Shown here in pieces: positions 29,383 to 40,485 of a stretch of 64,000 nucleotides of DNA; the stretch's first letter is position 1, and each line of letters begins with the position of its first letter. The DNA is from Sweltsa coloradensis (Eukaryota > Arthropoda > Insecta > Plecoptera > Chloroperlidae). The DNA lies in assembly GCA_024449915.1 (NCBI GenBank), contig JAMZAV010001861.1:310001-374000 (forward strand). Direction: 5' to 3'. The position numbers and the translations under genes were made by a program. The notes under the pieces were generated by a model, which saw only the letters and a list, made by a program, of their open reading frames with translations, was not told the DNA's origin and ran no database searches.

Positions 29383-31345
29383 TTATTTGTACATCATACC
29401 TAAACCCCTTTTACACACTTTACATGATTTTGGACCATGCAAACTCTTAGTGAGTACATCTGCAAACATTTTTTCTGTTGACAAATTTTTTAGATCAATA
29501 ATCTTATTGGTAACGCACTCCCTAATAAAATGATGTCTTATATAAATATGTTTTGACCTGTTTATGATACATTTGATTTTCCGCCAGTTTATGTGCAGAC
29601 TGATTATCATTATACAAAGTTATAGCATTCTGTTTATTTGCAAAATTCAACTCATTCAACAAATTTTTAAGAAAATTGCTTCTTTTGCACATTGAGTTAA
29701 AGCCATATATTCTGATTCTGTGCTTGAGAGAGCAATGGTTTTTTGCTTTCTGCTTTCCCAAGAGATTACACACCCTCCAAGTACAAAAACAAATCCAGTA
29801 AAAGATTTTCTATCCAAAGAACAATTTCCCCAATCTGCATCAGCAAATCCTTCAAGTTTAACACCTGTTTTCTTGTATACAAGACACAAACCCTTTGTTT
29901 TTGTAAATATCTTAGGACCCGTTTAGCAATACCCAATGAGATTCATCATAGCAATTATTGAATTGGCTGAGCACACTTACTGTGTGTGCAATATCTGGTC
30001 TGCTGATTACTGCAAGACGCATTAATGAACCTATCAGTTCCTGATAAGGCAATGAAGGATCTGGGTATTCAGCCTGGCCCAATTTTAACCCTACCTCCAT
30101 TGGAGTGTTCAAAGGTTTACAATTAGTCATTAAAAATCTTTCAAGAGTTTTTTTCAATATAAGATTTTTGGTCTAAACATAATTCCCCATTTTGCCTTCT
30201 GATCCTCATACCCAGCACACATTTTGCCCTCCAAGATCTTTCATTTGAACTTACTCATGAGTTTCATTGTTACTTCCGATTTGTATTTTTCATCATTGCT
30301 AAAGACAAAAAATCATCTACGTACAAGGCGATTATGAAAATACACCCATTTTCGAACTTAAAATATATACATGGTTCAAAATCAGATCTTTTTAAACCCA
30401 TTTCAAGCAGTACTAAATTAATTTTGTCATACCAAGCTCTACTCGCTTGCTTAAGACCATACAAAGCTTTCTTCAAAAGACAGACTTTACCTTTCACCGA
30501 TTCCAGTCCTTCCGGCTGTTTCATTTAAACAACTTCTTTCAAATCACTATTTAAAAAGGCTGTTGTTATATCAAGGTGACCTATTAATAGATTTAGTTCA
30601 ACTGAAAAAGCAAGTAACATTCTGATTGAGCCGTACCTAACAACAGGAGAGAAAGTATCACTGTAATTTATGCCATACCTTTGAGAAAAACCCCTTGCGA
30701 CTAGGCGGGCTTTGTATGTTGAAATACCACTAGAGTCCTTCTTAATCTTAAAAATCCATTTACAATCAACTGGCTTCTGATTATCAGGTAAATCTACAAG
30801 TTCCCATGTTTTATTTCTCACTAAAGAATCTATTTCGTTCTCCATGGCATGCTTCCACTTCTCTCGATCATCTGCAGCCAAGGCCTCTCGTACAGTTTCA
30901 GGCTCGCCCCCCTCGCGTGTAGCCTGGTAGAGTATGAATTCTGGAAATTCCTTGGGACGCTTATTTCTGACTGGATATCTTCTTTCTTGCTCCATAGCAG
31001 CTGGCTGCTCTGGATCTTCTTCCATAAAATATCAAACTTCTGAATCTCCGTCTTGTAGCTCTGGCTGGCCATCTGATTCGTGGTCATTCACTTCTGTTTC
31101 CGACAAAAAAATCGTTAAGTTCCCACACTTGATTGTCAGGTTATCAGTAGTAGCAACATCCCTCCCAATGATGTCTTTTAGCAGGAAAAAATATCTTCAT
31201 GAAAAATTACGTCACGTGCTTTTTCAATTCTCTGGGGATTCTTGGGGTCTATAAGACGATAGCCCTTAGATTCGGTGCAGTATCCTACCATGATCATTTC
31301 CTTGCTTTTCGGATCCCATTTTGTCCTCAGCTCCTTAGGAATGTG
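29383..31345 (-). pseudogene. Copia reverse transcriptase and RNase H, broken
   Basis: The frame at 30525-31025 contains WKHAMENEIDSLVRNKTWEL, DCKWIFKIKKDSSG and HLDITTAFLNSDLKEVV with the first catalytic aspartate. A TAA just before MKQPEGL at 30525 falls where tyrosine is usual. The next frame (30270-30524) has KALYGLKQASRAWYD and the catalytic LYVDDFLSL. Several frameshifts cover 30,160-30,270. RNase H at 29656-29889 reads GFADADWGNCSLDRKSFTGF and SSTESEYMAL, and the C-terminal segment at 29383-29610 has RHHFIREC and ADVLTKSLHG. From 31,025 to 31,345 the connector between integrase and reverse transcriptase is out of frame. Confidence 0.87.
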
Positions 31346-32787
31346 CATGTAGCAGCACAGCCAAATACTCGCAGGTGTCTAAGGTCCACTTTATCTCCCA
31401 TCCATACCTCTTCTGGTAGTTTCCCCTCTACTGCTCTGGTTGGTGACCGATTCTTTAGATAGACAATAACACTCACCGCTTCTGCCCAGTAACACCTACT
31501 CAGTCCAGCATCACTGAGCAGAGCTCGAGCTTTCTCCACTATAGTGCGGTTCGCTCGTTCCGCCACTCCATTTTGTTCCGGTGACCTTGGAATGCTGGTT
31601 TGGTGCACGATTCCACTGCAAGCAAGCAACTGATGCATATCTTGGTTGATGTACTCGGTGCCATTATCACTTCGCAGAGACTTCAATTTCTCACCCGTTT
31701 GATTCTCTACCAAGACTTTCCATTGTTTAAATACTGTATAAACATCACTCTTGCTAGCAAGAAAATAAACAAACGTCTTTCTACTAAAGTCATCAATCAG
31801 AGTCATAAAGTACTTTGCACCAGACAGTGATGGCACACTTGGCCCACATAAATCAGAGTGGACTAATTCTAGAATTTTTGTCGCTCTTTTACCCTTGTCT
31901 TTATTGGGAACTCTATGCTGTTTGCCCATCACACATGCTTCACAAGGTTTAGTGTCCTTACTTCCAGTAAAATTAACACCTTCAGCCATACCTTCTTTCA
32001 GTAGATCCATGCTAACTTTGTTGAGATGTCCCAGTCTCCTATGCCATAGTTCCTGTGTGTTCATTGTGAAATGAGCCTGATGACTAACTGTAGGCATATG
32101 TTGTTCCTGTTCTACCTTAGGACTCGGAATCACCGACTGACCAGACTCCTTAGGAACCACATAATATGACTCTACATCTAGGTGATACAGCCCTTGTCTT
32201 TGTGTGGCAGTGGCCAATACATCTCCTTTCACCAGAAAATCAGTTTCACGGTACATATGAGCACCATCAGATCCAAATACCCAAATCAACCCATTAGATG
32301 TCACACTGCTAACAGAAACTAAATTCGCAGACAGGTTTGGGAACATGCACAACTTAGTTAATTTTTTGTGTTCCGACACATTTGCCAGTTTAATCTCAAC
32401 TTCACCGATATCACCACTTTGAGTAGTACCACCGTTTGCCACGGTAACTTCTGCTGGAGAACACCACGAACGATTCTGCATCCAATCTGCGTGAGGCGTC
32501 ATCGTAGCTGTCGCTCCCGAATCAAGAAGCCATGCTCGTGATTCTACTTTTACCGATAGTGCTGAGAACATATTCCATGCAGTTAGACCTTTCTTCTCTG
32601 GAGCTGCCTTCTGCTTCTTATCTTGAGATCCACCAACCTTGTTTCCATGAGCCTCGTTAGATTCTTTGTCAAGTTTCTTGGAACATTCCGATGACTTGTG
32701 CCCCTCTTCGTGACATCTAAAACATCTGAACAGAAATTTCTTCTGTCCAGGTTTCTTTTTATAGTTGCCACCCTTTGAAGTGTACAA
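31327..32787 (-). CDS. Copia Gag zinc knuckle, protease and integrase
   Basis: This is a 486-codon open stretch without a proper initiation codon of its own. It has a zinc knuckle CFRCHEEGHKSSEC at about residues 22-35, protease AWLLDSGATATMTPH near 90, and then the GAG-pre-integrase region with HRRLGHLNKVSMDLLKEGM and CEACVMGKQHR (H-H-C-C). The integrase core has HSDLCGP, LRSDNGTEYIN and EQNGVAERANR, so D, D and E are all present. The frame ends near VFGCAA at 31,345 by a frameshift. It would be made as part of a single Gag-Pol polyprotein. Confidence 0.88.
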   Translation of the reverse strand: MYTSKGGNYKKKPGQKKFLFRCFRCHEEGHKSSECSKKLDKESNEAHGNKVGGSQDKKQKAAPEKKGLTAWNMFSALSVKVESRAWLLDSGATATMTPHADWMQNRSWCSPAEVTVANGGTTQSGDIGEVEIKLANVSEHKKLTKLCMFPNLSANLVSVSSVTSNGLIWVFGSDGAHMYRETDFLVKGDVLATATQRQGLYHLDVESYYVVPKESGQSVIPSPKVEQEQHMPTVSHQAHFTMNTQELWHRRLGHLNKVSMDLLKEGMAEGVNFTGSKDTKPCEACVMGKQHRVPNKDKGKRATKILELVHSDLCGPSVPSLSGAKYFMTLIDDFSRKTFVYFLASKSDVYTVFKQWKVLVENQTGEKLKSLRSDNGTEYINQDMHQLLACSGIVHQTSIPRSPEQNGVAERANRTIVEKARALLSDAGLSRCYWAEAVSVIVYLKNRSPTRAVEGKLPEEVWMGDKVDLRHLRVFGCAATCTFLRS

Positions 32788-33366
32788 AGCCGCTGTCCCC
32801 TTTTCATCACTAACTCTTCTGAATTCTCATGAAGCAATTTGGTTTTTACTTGATCACTTGTAAGTTTTCAGAACTAACCTCCAAAGTCATAACTAGCGGG
32901 TCATAACTACTCGGCAAACCACTCACAGAATTACAGCAAGGAATTCGTCATCCATAGGATAACCTATGTCTGTCAACTGCAAACTGAGAGACATAACCTT
33001 GTTTACATATTCCTCCATTGACTGAAATTGATCTGCTTTCATGCTGAATAAACCTCTTAATAGTCCTAACCTTCTCATTAGACCCGTATCCTCGAAAGCT
33101 TTCACAAGGCTCTCCCACGTAGTCTTTGCTGTTGTACAACTTCTTACATGTACATAGCAAGATGGATGTAGGCTCAGGTTAATCTTGGTTCTTGCCCTTT
33201 CATCTGTATCCTCGTCTACAGCTTCGAACGTGCCATCATCTTTCTTTATAGGCTTGACAGCAGTCCACAACTTTTCGTGACGTAGGTACATTTCCATTGC
33301 AAATTTCCAAGTAGCAAAATTCGAACTACCATTCAGTCTTTCCAAATGCAGGAATTTGTCTGCCAT
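32788..33366 (-). pseudogene. Copia Gag N-terminal part
   Basis: Starts at ATG 33366 (MADKFLHLERLNGSSNFATW), 157 nt after the primer-binding site in element orientation. It contains KFAMEMYLRHEKLWTAV, TTWESLVKAFEDTGLMRRLG and MEEYVNKVMSLSLQLTDIGY, typical of Copia Gag (UBN2-type). The frame breaks near 32925, and another shift near 32790 leads into the zinc-knuckle frame. Two indels therefore separate Gag from the rest. Confidence 0.85.
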
Positions 33367-33522
33367 CGTGATGTAGGCCTACTATCACTCACAGACCACC
33401 ACTGAATGAATGAAGAAAGAATTCTGACTTACCCGTCGGTCGAACTAGGTCCTAGGCCCTAGGCCATTACAAACTAGGCTAGGCCTACCTTCAATGTAAT
33501 TTTTACTTCACTTTAAAACACG

Positions 33523-33538
33523 TCCTGGTCCCATAACC
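33523..33538 (-). promoter_or_regulatory. Copia primer-binding site, initiator-tRNA-Met half-molecule type
   Basis: Immediately downstream of the 5' LTR the minus strand reads GGTTATGGGACCAGGA. Drosophila copia is known to prime from an internal fragment of initiator methionine tRNA, whose anticodon region pairs with GGTTATGGGCCCAG. The match here is nearly complete, so the same half-tRNA priming is inferred. Confidence 0.7.
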
Positions 33539-33740
33539 TATTGGATTTATTCAGTTTTGCGCTTGTTTTAAAAGATAAAGCAACTACAGTTTGCATCAAC
33601 CATGTTTATTCACAACGGAAGGGACGCCGACAAGTATACAGTGTTGCCAACACAATACAGATAAATAGTTGTCGTACCAACTAGTAGTAATACCAACTTA
33701 ACAATTGTAGTTAGATAAGAATAAGAAGATAATTCCAACA
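33539..33740 (-). repeat. 5' LTR of Copia element
   Basis: The 202-bp repeat is identical to 29114-29315 except at one position. On the minus strand it starts TGTTGGAATTATC. It abuts GGGG, the target duplication in Gypsy B gag. Confidence 0.92.
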
Positions 33741-34821
33741 GGGGCCTTACGATGCAGCAGAGGAAACATGGACTGCATACATTGACAGGTTTGAAAATTT
33801 CGTAACTTGCAATAAAATTGAAGACAATTTGAAAAAGAGCACTTTTCTAACAGTAGTGGGAGCAAGAACATACACATTGCTTCTTGGGTTGTGTGCCCCT
33901 GACAAACCAAGAGATCTAGCATACAATGAGCTAGTGGAAGTACTGTCCAAGCACATAAGTCCGGCTCCAGGGAAAATAGCGGAAAGATACAAATTCTACC
34001 AAGCTGTCCAACAGGATAACGAGTCGATCCAAGATTTTGTAGCAAGAATCAAAAGTCTCACTACATACTGTGGATTTGGACCAAGGATAAAGGAAGCTCT
34101 TCGAGACCGTTTCGTGTGTGGTCTACGTTCCGATAGGATTCGAGTTCGTCTTCTAGAGAAGGGTGACCCCACATTCGAAGACGCAGTAGCCCTAGCAGCC
34201 ACGTTAGAAGCCGCGCAGAAGGATGCAACAGCCATGGGGAGGGAGCGTCCAGCCGGTCTACATCATCTAGGCCTACAACCCCGAGGGAAGTTCATGAGCA
34301 AGCCAAAGCCTACAGCCCGATCGACAGCAGCACCCGCAGTGGTACCCAGTTCCGGTTCTTCACAACAGTCGGGAGGTATTTCAAAAAGCAAATACCGATG
34401 TTTTTCATGCAATGGAGAAAACCATACTAGAGATAACTGTAAATTCAAAAGTTATGTTTGTAATTTATGCAAAAGGACAGGGCATATTGCCAAGGCCTGT
34501 CGTAGCCAAGCTAATAATAGAGGAACTAAGCCAACGCAGTTCTTATCTATGACAGATACACCAGTGGATAAACCCCTGGATGATTCTAGTGTATTGTTCC
34601 AATTGAACTCAAAGACAGATTGTATGCCTCCAATAATTGTGCCAGTAATTCTGGAGGATAGTTTAGTAAGCATGCATTTAGACACCGGTTCTGCAGTAAC
34701 CGCAGTCTCTTTCAAATTCTTTGAACAATATCTCAAGCACCTTGTATTCCAACCATCGAATTTAACTTTACAAACGTATGCCAAGCATAGCATCACACCT
34801 AAAGGAGTGGTGATGGTAAAA

Positions 34822-35451
34822 TGTAAGTGTTTACGCGCATTCCACTTTGAATTCCTCCCGCTTGAATTAATTTCCTTCCATATAATTCAACTATCCCTCA
34901 ACAGGTGTCACTACGCATCTATTATCACAAAATGCTGACCATAGTACTTTGAGCCGATTAGCGACTGTATGATCGGCGCCACGTACAGAACTCAGTGCAG
35001 TGTAAGTGAACTCAACTGTCTACGCGTCACGTACGCAAGTGTACTGACAGCACCTCTCTCTCTCGCCACGTTAGCTACTGTGCGTGTGCGTTCTCTAAAA
35101 TCTCGCCTCTCTCTGGGCAACCTCACGTGTGTGTTTATTCATAGTTTAATATAATATCATAACTCTCTCGCAAACTTAGTGTAGTTCTAACATAGTGCCT
35201 ATCTACGCGCCACTGCCGTGTCATCTCGCCTGCTCCATCCCCTGCCAGCACGTCTACACGTCATCAGCACGTCCGACTAACAGTACGTCCAACCAGGTAT
35301 GTGGTAATAGCTCTGCTACCGGCACTATCCCTCTACCTATATTTCCATCGCTCATTTATACAGTCCACTCCCCTTCACTACCTAGGGCAGTTCTAGAACT
35401 CTCTCAACTAGAACTCTAGGTCGCGTGTACATCTTCGCCCTTGCGCCAACA
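34822..35451. mobile_element. Solo-LTR-like insertion inside Gypsy B
   Basis: This 630-bp insertion lies between the protease and reverse transcriptase of Gypsy B. It starts TGTAAGTG and ends GCGCCAACA, with GTAA on both sides (34816-34819, with one extra A or two before the element, and 35452-35455). The sequence is rich in CTCTCTC and CACGT motifs, unlike its host. TG...CA ends suggest a solo LTR of another element. Boundaries could be off by one or two bases. Confidence 0.6.
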
Positions 35452-36020
35452 GTAAGGTTAAAGGTGGACAGGTTCATTCTTTACCATGACAGGTCATTGC
35501 AAATGGTGGTCCTCCTATTCTAGGCAGAGATTGGTTACTAACCTTGTTTGGGGAAAATTGGATTACCGGATTGTTGAATGTGCAACAACATGAAGGCGAG
35601 CCTCCACAGGCTGGTACAGTACATTTCAGTGAAGTAGAGCATAATGCAGCAGTGGAAGCATTAATTGCAAAATTTCCTAAAGTATTTCAGGAAGGGTTAG
35701 GAACATTTACTAAAGCTAAAGGTAGCTTACATGTTAAAGAAAATGCTATACCCAAATATTATAAAGCTAGGCATCTACCGTATTCATTACGACCCAAGGT
35801 AGAAGCAGAGTTAGAGAGATTAACTAATCTAGGTATTATTACGCCAGTGGATTATAGCGAGTGGGGTACTCCTATAGTTCCAGTACCAAAAGAAGATGGC
35901 AGTGTTCGCATATGTGGCGATTTTAAACTAACACTCAATCCCGTGTTAGAGACTGATAGATATCCTGTTCCAAGGATCGATGACTTGTTTGCAACACTAC
36001 AAGGCGGTCAGCAGTTTTAA
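35452..36020 (+). pseudogene. Gypsy B protease-RT linker and reverse transcriptase N-part
   Basis: After the insertion the frame reads VIANGGPPILGRDWLLTLFG, the usual end of the Gypsy protease region, with one TGA just upstream near 35491. Reverse transcriptase starts with KYYKARHLPYSLRPKVEAEL, GIITPVDYSEWGTPIVPVPK and RICGDFKLTLNPV, then ends at LFATLQGGQQF because of an indel near 36017. Confidence 0.85.
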
Positions 36021-38049
36021 ATTAGACTTGACTATGACCTACCAACAAATTGAATTAACAAAAGATTCTAAAAAGTATGTAGTTATTACTACTCATAAAG
36101 GTCTGTTTAGGTTCAATAGGATTCCGTACGGAGTATCGTCCGCACCTGGTATTTTTCAAAGAATTATGGAACAATTGTTAGCCGATATTCCAGGAGTTAG
36201 AGTATTTCTGGATGATCTCCTAGTTACAGGTAGAACACGACAAGAACATTCCGAACGATTGGAACGAGTTCTAGGCCGATTAGTGGAAAGTGGTTTCACA
36301 GTACAGCGAAGTAAATGTCAATTCTTCCAAGATTCTGTGTCATATGTAGGACATACCATTGATCGGGAAGGGTTGCGTCCCTCTCCGAAAGAAGATGCAG
36401 TTATTAATGCACCATGTCCTCAGGATATTTCACAGCTACGAGACTTAATAGGTCTTGTGACATTCTACAGCAAGTTCATTCCGAACATGGCTTCTTTGTT
36501 GAAACCATGGTACCATTTACTGGAAAAGGATGCGGAATTCAAATTTGATCATAACTGTAGGGTGGTTTTTGATAAAGTCAAGAAAATCTTGTCATCTAAT
36601 CCTCTCTTAACACACTACGACCCTGATAAACCCTTAAAATTGGTATGCGATGCTAGTGCGTATGGGTTGGGCGCAGTCTTAGTGCATGTTATGCCAGACA
36701 ATTCGGAGCAGCCGATTGCCTATTGTTCCCGCACCTTGACCAAACATGAAGTACATTATTCGCAGATTGATAGAGAAGCCCTAAGCATCTATCGGGGTGT
36801 ACAAAAAAAATTTCAATACTTGTATGGCAGACATTTTCTACTCGAAACTGATCACCAAGCCTTGACGATTATATTCGGTCCTAAACGTGGTATTCCAGTG
36901 ATGGCCGCCAGTCGATTGCAGAGGTATGCATTCTTTCTTTCTGGTTTTTCATTTGACATTTCGTATGTTAAGTCTCGCGATAATGTAGCGGATGCATTTT
37001 CGCGACTTCCTCTCAAATGTACAGAATCTGCCGATGCAGATACTTCCTACATTAATTTTGTAACTTCTAGTAACTTACCAGTGTCTTGCAAAGACATAGC
37101 AAAGGAAACGCGAAGTAACAGTATTTTATCGAAAGTGTACAATTTTGTAGTAAGGGGTTGGCCAGAATCAACTACAGGTTTAGCACCGGAGCTAATGCCC
37201 TATTACTACAAACGTTTAGAACTTTCAGTTGAGCATGGAGTTCTCATGTGGGGCTATCGAGTGATTATACCATCCAAATTTCAAGCTCATTTCTTAGCCA
37301 AACTACATGACAGCCATTTAGGAGTAGTGAAAATGAAGGGACTTGCACGTACGTACTTTTGGTGGCCTAACATAGATAAACAAATCGAAGAGTTAGCTGC
37401 TTCTTGCATAAGTTGTTTAGCTCACAGGCCGTCACCGGAAAAGGCACAGTTGCATGTTTGGGAGAATGTAACAAAACCTTTTGAACGTGTGCATCTTGAT
37501 TTTCTGGGTCCTCTTCATTCAAAAATGTTTCTGGTGTTAGTGGACGCATATTCCAAATGGGTGGAAATTTTTGAAGTTCCATCTACCGCGGCGGTCCATA
37601 CTATTCGAAGACTTCGTTACCTCTTTGCGCAATTTGGTGTACCCAAATTAGTAGTATCAGACAATGGTCCTCCATTCCAGTCAGCAGAGTTCAAACAGTT
37701 TTTGCAGTCCAATGGTATTCGACAAAATTTTTCTCCTCCATATCATCCCGCTACCAATGGATTAGCCGAAAACATGGTTCGAACTTTCAAATCCAAAATA
37801 ACGTCCATACTAGAGTCTGGATCCGATTGGAATCAAGCTATTTCTAAGTTCCTTTTGTTGTATAGAAATACGGTTCATTGTACAACAGGGGAAACTCCGG
37901 CTAAGCTATTTCTCAATAGAGTATGCAGAACTAGGTTAGATGCGATCTTCCCAAGCACATCCTCTTTTCGTGAACAGCAACAGTCTAAGCAAATACAGAA
38001 TGCACATGGTTCTAGAGTATGTCCTTTGCAGGTGATGACAGAGTGCTGA
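35980..38049 (+). CDS. Gypsy B reverse transcriptase, RNase H and integrase
   Basis: A long open frame of 689 codons, the meaningful part beginning about 36018 at KLDLTMTYQQIEL. It carries the catalytic VFLDDLLVTGR (36200-36232), RNase H LKLVCDASAYGLGAVL, SQIDREALSIYRGVQKKFQY and VADAFSRLPL, and integrase zinc residues in LHDSHLGVVKMKG and CISCLAHRP. The integrase core has VHLDFLGPL, LVVSDNGPPFQSA and NGLAENMVRTF, with D, D and E present. The frame ends at 38049 by an indel, and the tail residues continue in another frame. The upstream Met is not a natural start because Pol is made as a fusion. Confidence 0.88.
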   Translation: MTCLQHYKAVSSFKLDLTMTYQQIELTKDSKKYVVITTHKGLFRFNRIPYGVSSAPGIFQRIMEQLLADIPGVRVFLDDLLVTGRTRQEHSERLERVLGRLVESGFTVQRSKCQFFQDSVSYVGHTIDREGLRPSPKEDAVINAPCPQDISQLRDLIGLVTFYSKFIPNMASLLKPWYHLLEKDAEFKFDHNCRVVFDKVKKILSSNPLLTHYDPDKPLKLVCDASAYGLGAVLVHVMPDNSEQPIAYCSRTLTKHEVHYSQIDREALSIYRGVQKKFQYLYGRHFLLETDHQALTIIFGPKRGIPVMAASRLQRYAFFLSGFSFDISYVKSRDNVADAFSRLPLKCTESADADTSYINFVTSSNLPVSCKDIAKETRSNSILSKVYNFVVRGWPESTTGLAPELMPYYYKRLELSVEHGVLMWGYRVIIPSKFQAHFLAKLHDSHLGVVKMKGLARTYFWWPNIDKQIEELAASCISCLAHRPSPEKAQLHVWENVTKPFERVHLDFLGPLHSKMFLVLVDAYSKWVEIFEVPSTAAVHTIRRLRYLFAQFGVPKLVVSDNGPPFQSAEFKQFLQSNGIRQNFSPPYHPATNGLAENMVRTFKSKITSILESGSDWNQAISKFLLLYRNTVHCTTGETPAKLFLNRVCRTRLDAIFPSTSSFREQQQSKQIQNAHGSRVCPLQVMTEC

Positions 38050-38480
38050 TAAGGGATTATAGAGGTAATCAGAAACAGAAATGGATTCAAGGCAAAATAC
38101 TCCAACAGTTAGGTCCAGTCACGTATAAAGTTTATGTCCAGGGAGAGGACATAGTGTGGAAAAGACATGTAAATCAGTTATAAGCTGATCGGAGTAATGT
38201 TGTAAGAGACCCGCCGTATAATGCGGAGAGGGAGATTGAGGTACAAAGTAATATTGAAAATGTACAAAGTGATGATGAGTTAGTGCAAATGCAGGAAGGT
38301 GAACAGAACACTTCTCCAAGTCAGGATACAGTGGTTGAGTTGGTTTCAGATCAGGGAAAACCCATAATTACGTCACCTCCAGCCACCACTACTCCGGCCT
38401 TGGAAAAGCCTTCTGGGCCAGGGTTTGAGAAACGATACCCTGTAAGATTAAGAAAACCCAAAGTACGGTTTGATGTGTAA
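38050..38480 (+). pseudogene. Gypsy B Pol C-terminal tail
   Basis: In frame-shifted form the sequence reads DDRVLIRDYRGNQKQKWIQG and GPVTYKVYVQGEDIVWKRHV, the post-integrase GPY/F region, then an in-frame TAA near 38181. The last frame ends in KRYPVRLRKPKVRFDV, a common C-terminus for this Gypsy group. The 3' LTR follows 218 nt later. Confidence 0.75.
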
Positions 38481-38698
38481 CAATGAGTATGTAAGAACTA
38501 TTCTTGAAAAATTCTGTATTATAATAATATTCATTATGTTTCGTTATGTTATCATTTGGTGCCTACAGAGTAGCCAGTAGGAGAAACCATTAGTATGTAA
38601 GAACCATTCTTGTAAAATTTCTGTATCATGCTGGTATTCATTATGTTTTATTGTTTCTTCCTGTTGTTACCCTGCTTTGAAATTAAGCCTAGGGGAAT

Positions 38699-39046
38699 TG
38701 TAATGTATCCAGATAATGTAGGAACTAGGTCTGAGTAGGCGGTACCTATATTTACAGGCCACGCCTTTACTTCCTAAGTTTACCAGTGGTATGAACTGCA
38801 CCACAGCAGTTCAAGGGTTGTACTAACTGTAATTGTGTACTAAAGAGTTTTTGGTAAAGAAGGGGCGTTTTCCCGACGCCATTCCTCTGTGGTTCCTTAC
38901 TGGGGAAACATCTACATAACTGTGCATAACCATGTATCAAGTGTATTATGTGTATCTAATAAATAGTTAATATGAATTGAAGCATAATTACTACCATTAG
39001 GTACTAAATCCTACTACTACTACTAGTGGTGTGCAAGGACACCACA
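38699..39046 (+). repeat. 3' LTR of Gypsy B
   Basis: The 348-bp repeat starts TGTAATGTATCC after the purine tract AGGGGAAT. Compared with the 5' LTR it has a small insertion near 38828 and about two substitutions. It is followed by ATAAT. Confidence 0.92.
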
Positions 39047-39051
39047 ATAAT

Positions 39052-40485
39052 ATTATATTCGAAGTCTGTTGATAGGTGTCAAAATTGATGTTATCCATTT
39101 ATTATTTTAAGTTTTGTACAGTTCTAATATAATTTTTATTTTTCAAAGACTTTAAAATATAATATCATAACTAATTAACAATTAACTATGATTAATTGAT
39201 ATGAGAGTAACAAGGTGGATATTGACATAAAAAGAGGCCTACAGCAGGCAAGGCGATGAAACACAAGGAAATATAATATATCTTTTATTGGGAATTTGCT
39301 ATAATGTTGATGATGCAAAAAGATAGTCTAGGCGGCTATGCCTATGATTACATCCTATCTAGTAAAAAAGTCATTAAAATGGTTCACACAAATAACATGC
39401 TACATGCAAAATACGAATGTCCAATATTAATTTCGCCCACATAAACCGTGTAGATCAAGACGTTGGCCTAAAGAAGGGGCCTACAACGACCAAATATTCA
39501 CGATTAGTATTAGTAAGTTGTTTGCATACAAAAATTGTTTGTTTCTTAGCTGTAGTTCTGAATGAATGAATCCTTAGAAAAAGAGTGGGAACTGACAGAT
39601 TCTCTTGAAAATGTAGGCTTGCGCTAATGTTATAGCCTTGCGCGCTATAGCAGCCGAGTTGAAAAGATACCAATGTCACGTGACTTTCCCGCTGCCCGCA
39701 CTGTGGATATGTTTGCCTCAACTCGCCGCGCTGCCAGCCTCTACCCAATATAAGCTCGATGGGACTTTGGACCTTTTGGCACAGAGTCCAGTTAACTCTG
39801 CCCCTATTATATCAAAAAGCAATTCGTCAGCCACTGCATAGCTAGTACTCGGAATCACGATACCATCAGCTTTTCTAGGCCAGGTAAGCATTCGACCGCG
39901 CTAAATCGCCGACTAGTTGTCGCTAGCTGGCTTAAGAAGCCCGACATCCCTTACCAACATTTCGAGACATATGTCTCCTGCGAGATTAACTTTCATTCAA
40001 ACCGTTCCTTGAAAACTAATTATTTACTCTGCACTATGTAGTTGTGTTTTGATTTGGAAGAAATCTAGCTTCAAGATGTTTCTCAAACCTTGAGCTATTC
40101 CTTGCTGTTCAACATTGATTACAATTGAATATCGACATTCAATTAGGACTGAAGCTTGATTTACGTTTCTAATTACTAATCAAAATGAAATTAATTACTA
40201 AATAAAATTAACATTTGATATGCAAAACAGGCAAAAAAACGTTTAGTATGCAAATCACCACACATAAATCTAGGGAAATTCAAAGATTGACAGCAGGACC
40301 TAAGTCCAAACGCAACAGTATTTTTACAAGTTTTTGTTGTGTGGGATCTCATTAGTTTTTCAAGTTCCATTGCAAAATTATTTGTTAAAATATAATAATT
40401 TTATCAAAGTTGATTTAATTTCTATGGAATTACCTATTAACAATAGGATGTAAAATATTAAGTGGCCCAAAGACTTGCTTTTTGT
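39052..40485. other. Unassigned intronic sequence
   Basis: No gene was recognised. The GC-richer stretch 39,600-39,960 contains an AATATAAGC TATA-like site near 39,750 and could be an old LTR, but no partner copy is present in the window. Confidence 0.4.

Larger units (their letters stand above)
29114..33740 (-). mobile_element. Copia-type LTR retrotransposon nested in Gypsy B gag
   Basis: Two 202-bp LTRs bound a minus-strand element with gag, protease, integrase, reverse transcriptase and RNase H in the Copia (Pseudoviridae) order, integrase before reverse transcriptase. GGGG at 29110-29113 and 33741-33744 flanks it. The LTRs differ at one base, so insertion should be recent, yet the coding region carries several frameshifts and a nonsense codon. 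Confidence 0.93.
29090..34821 (+). pseudogene. Gypsy B Gag and protease, split by Copia
   Basis: The frame starts at ATG 29090 and runs eight codons (MSKIGSLG) to the Copia insertion. It resumes at 33745 with PYDAAEETWTAYIDRFENF in the same frame once Copia and one GGGG are discounted. Capsid-like sequence includes DKPRDLAYNELVEVLSKHIS and FVARIKSLTTYCGFG. Two zinc knuckles, CFSCNGENHTRDNC and CNLCKRTGHIAKAC, precede the protease motif MHLDTGSAVTAVS near 34,680. The frame is then cut at 34821 by the solo-LTR-like insertion. Apart from these two insertions gag is open, so it was probably intact when Copia arrived. Confidence 0.87.
28616..39046 (+). mobile_element. Gypsy-type LTR retrotransposon B
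   Basis: LTRs of 344 and 348 bp differ by only a few positions and are flanked by the 5-bp duplication ATAAT (28611-28615 and 39047-39051). Gag, protease, reverse transcriptase, RNase H and integrase lie on the plus strand. A whole Copia element is inserted after gag codon 8, and a 630-bp LTR-like insertion sits between protease and reverse transcriptase. One frameshift precedes the main reverse transcriptase blocks. Confidence 0.93.

Noticed and set aside
29114..33740. Copia as a free-standing neighbour of Gypsy B
   Set aside because: The GGGG duplication and the exact continuation of the Gypsy B gag frame on both sides show it is inserted inside Gypsy B.
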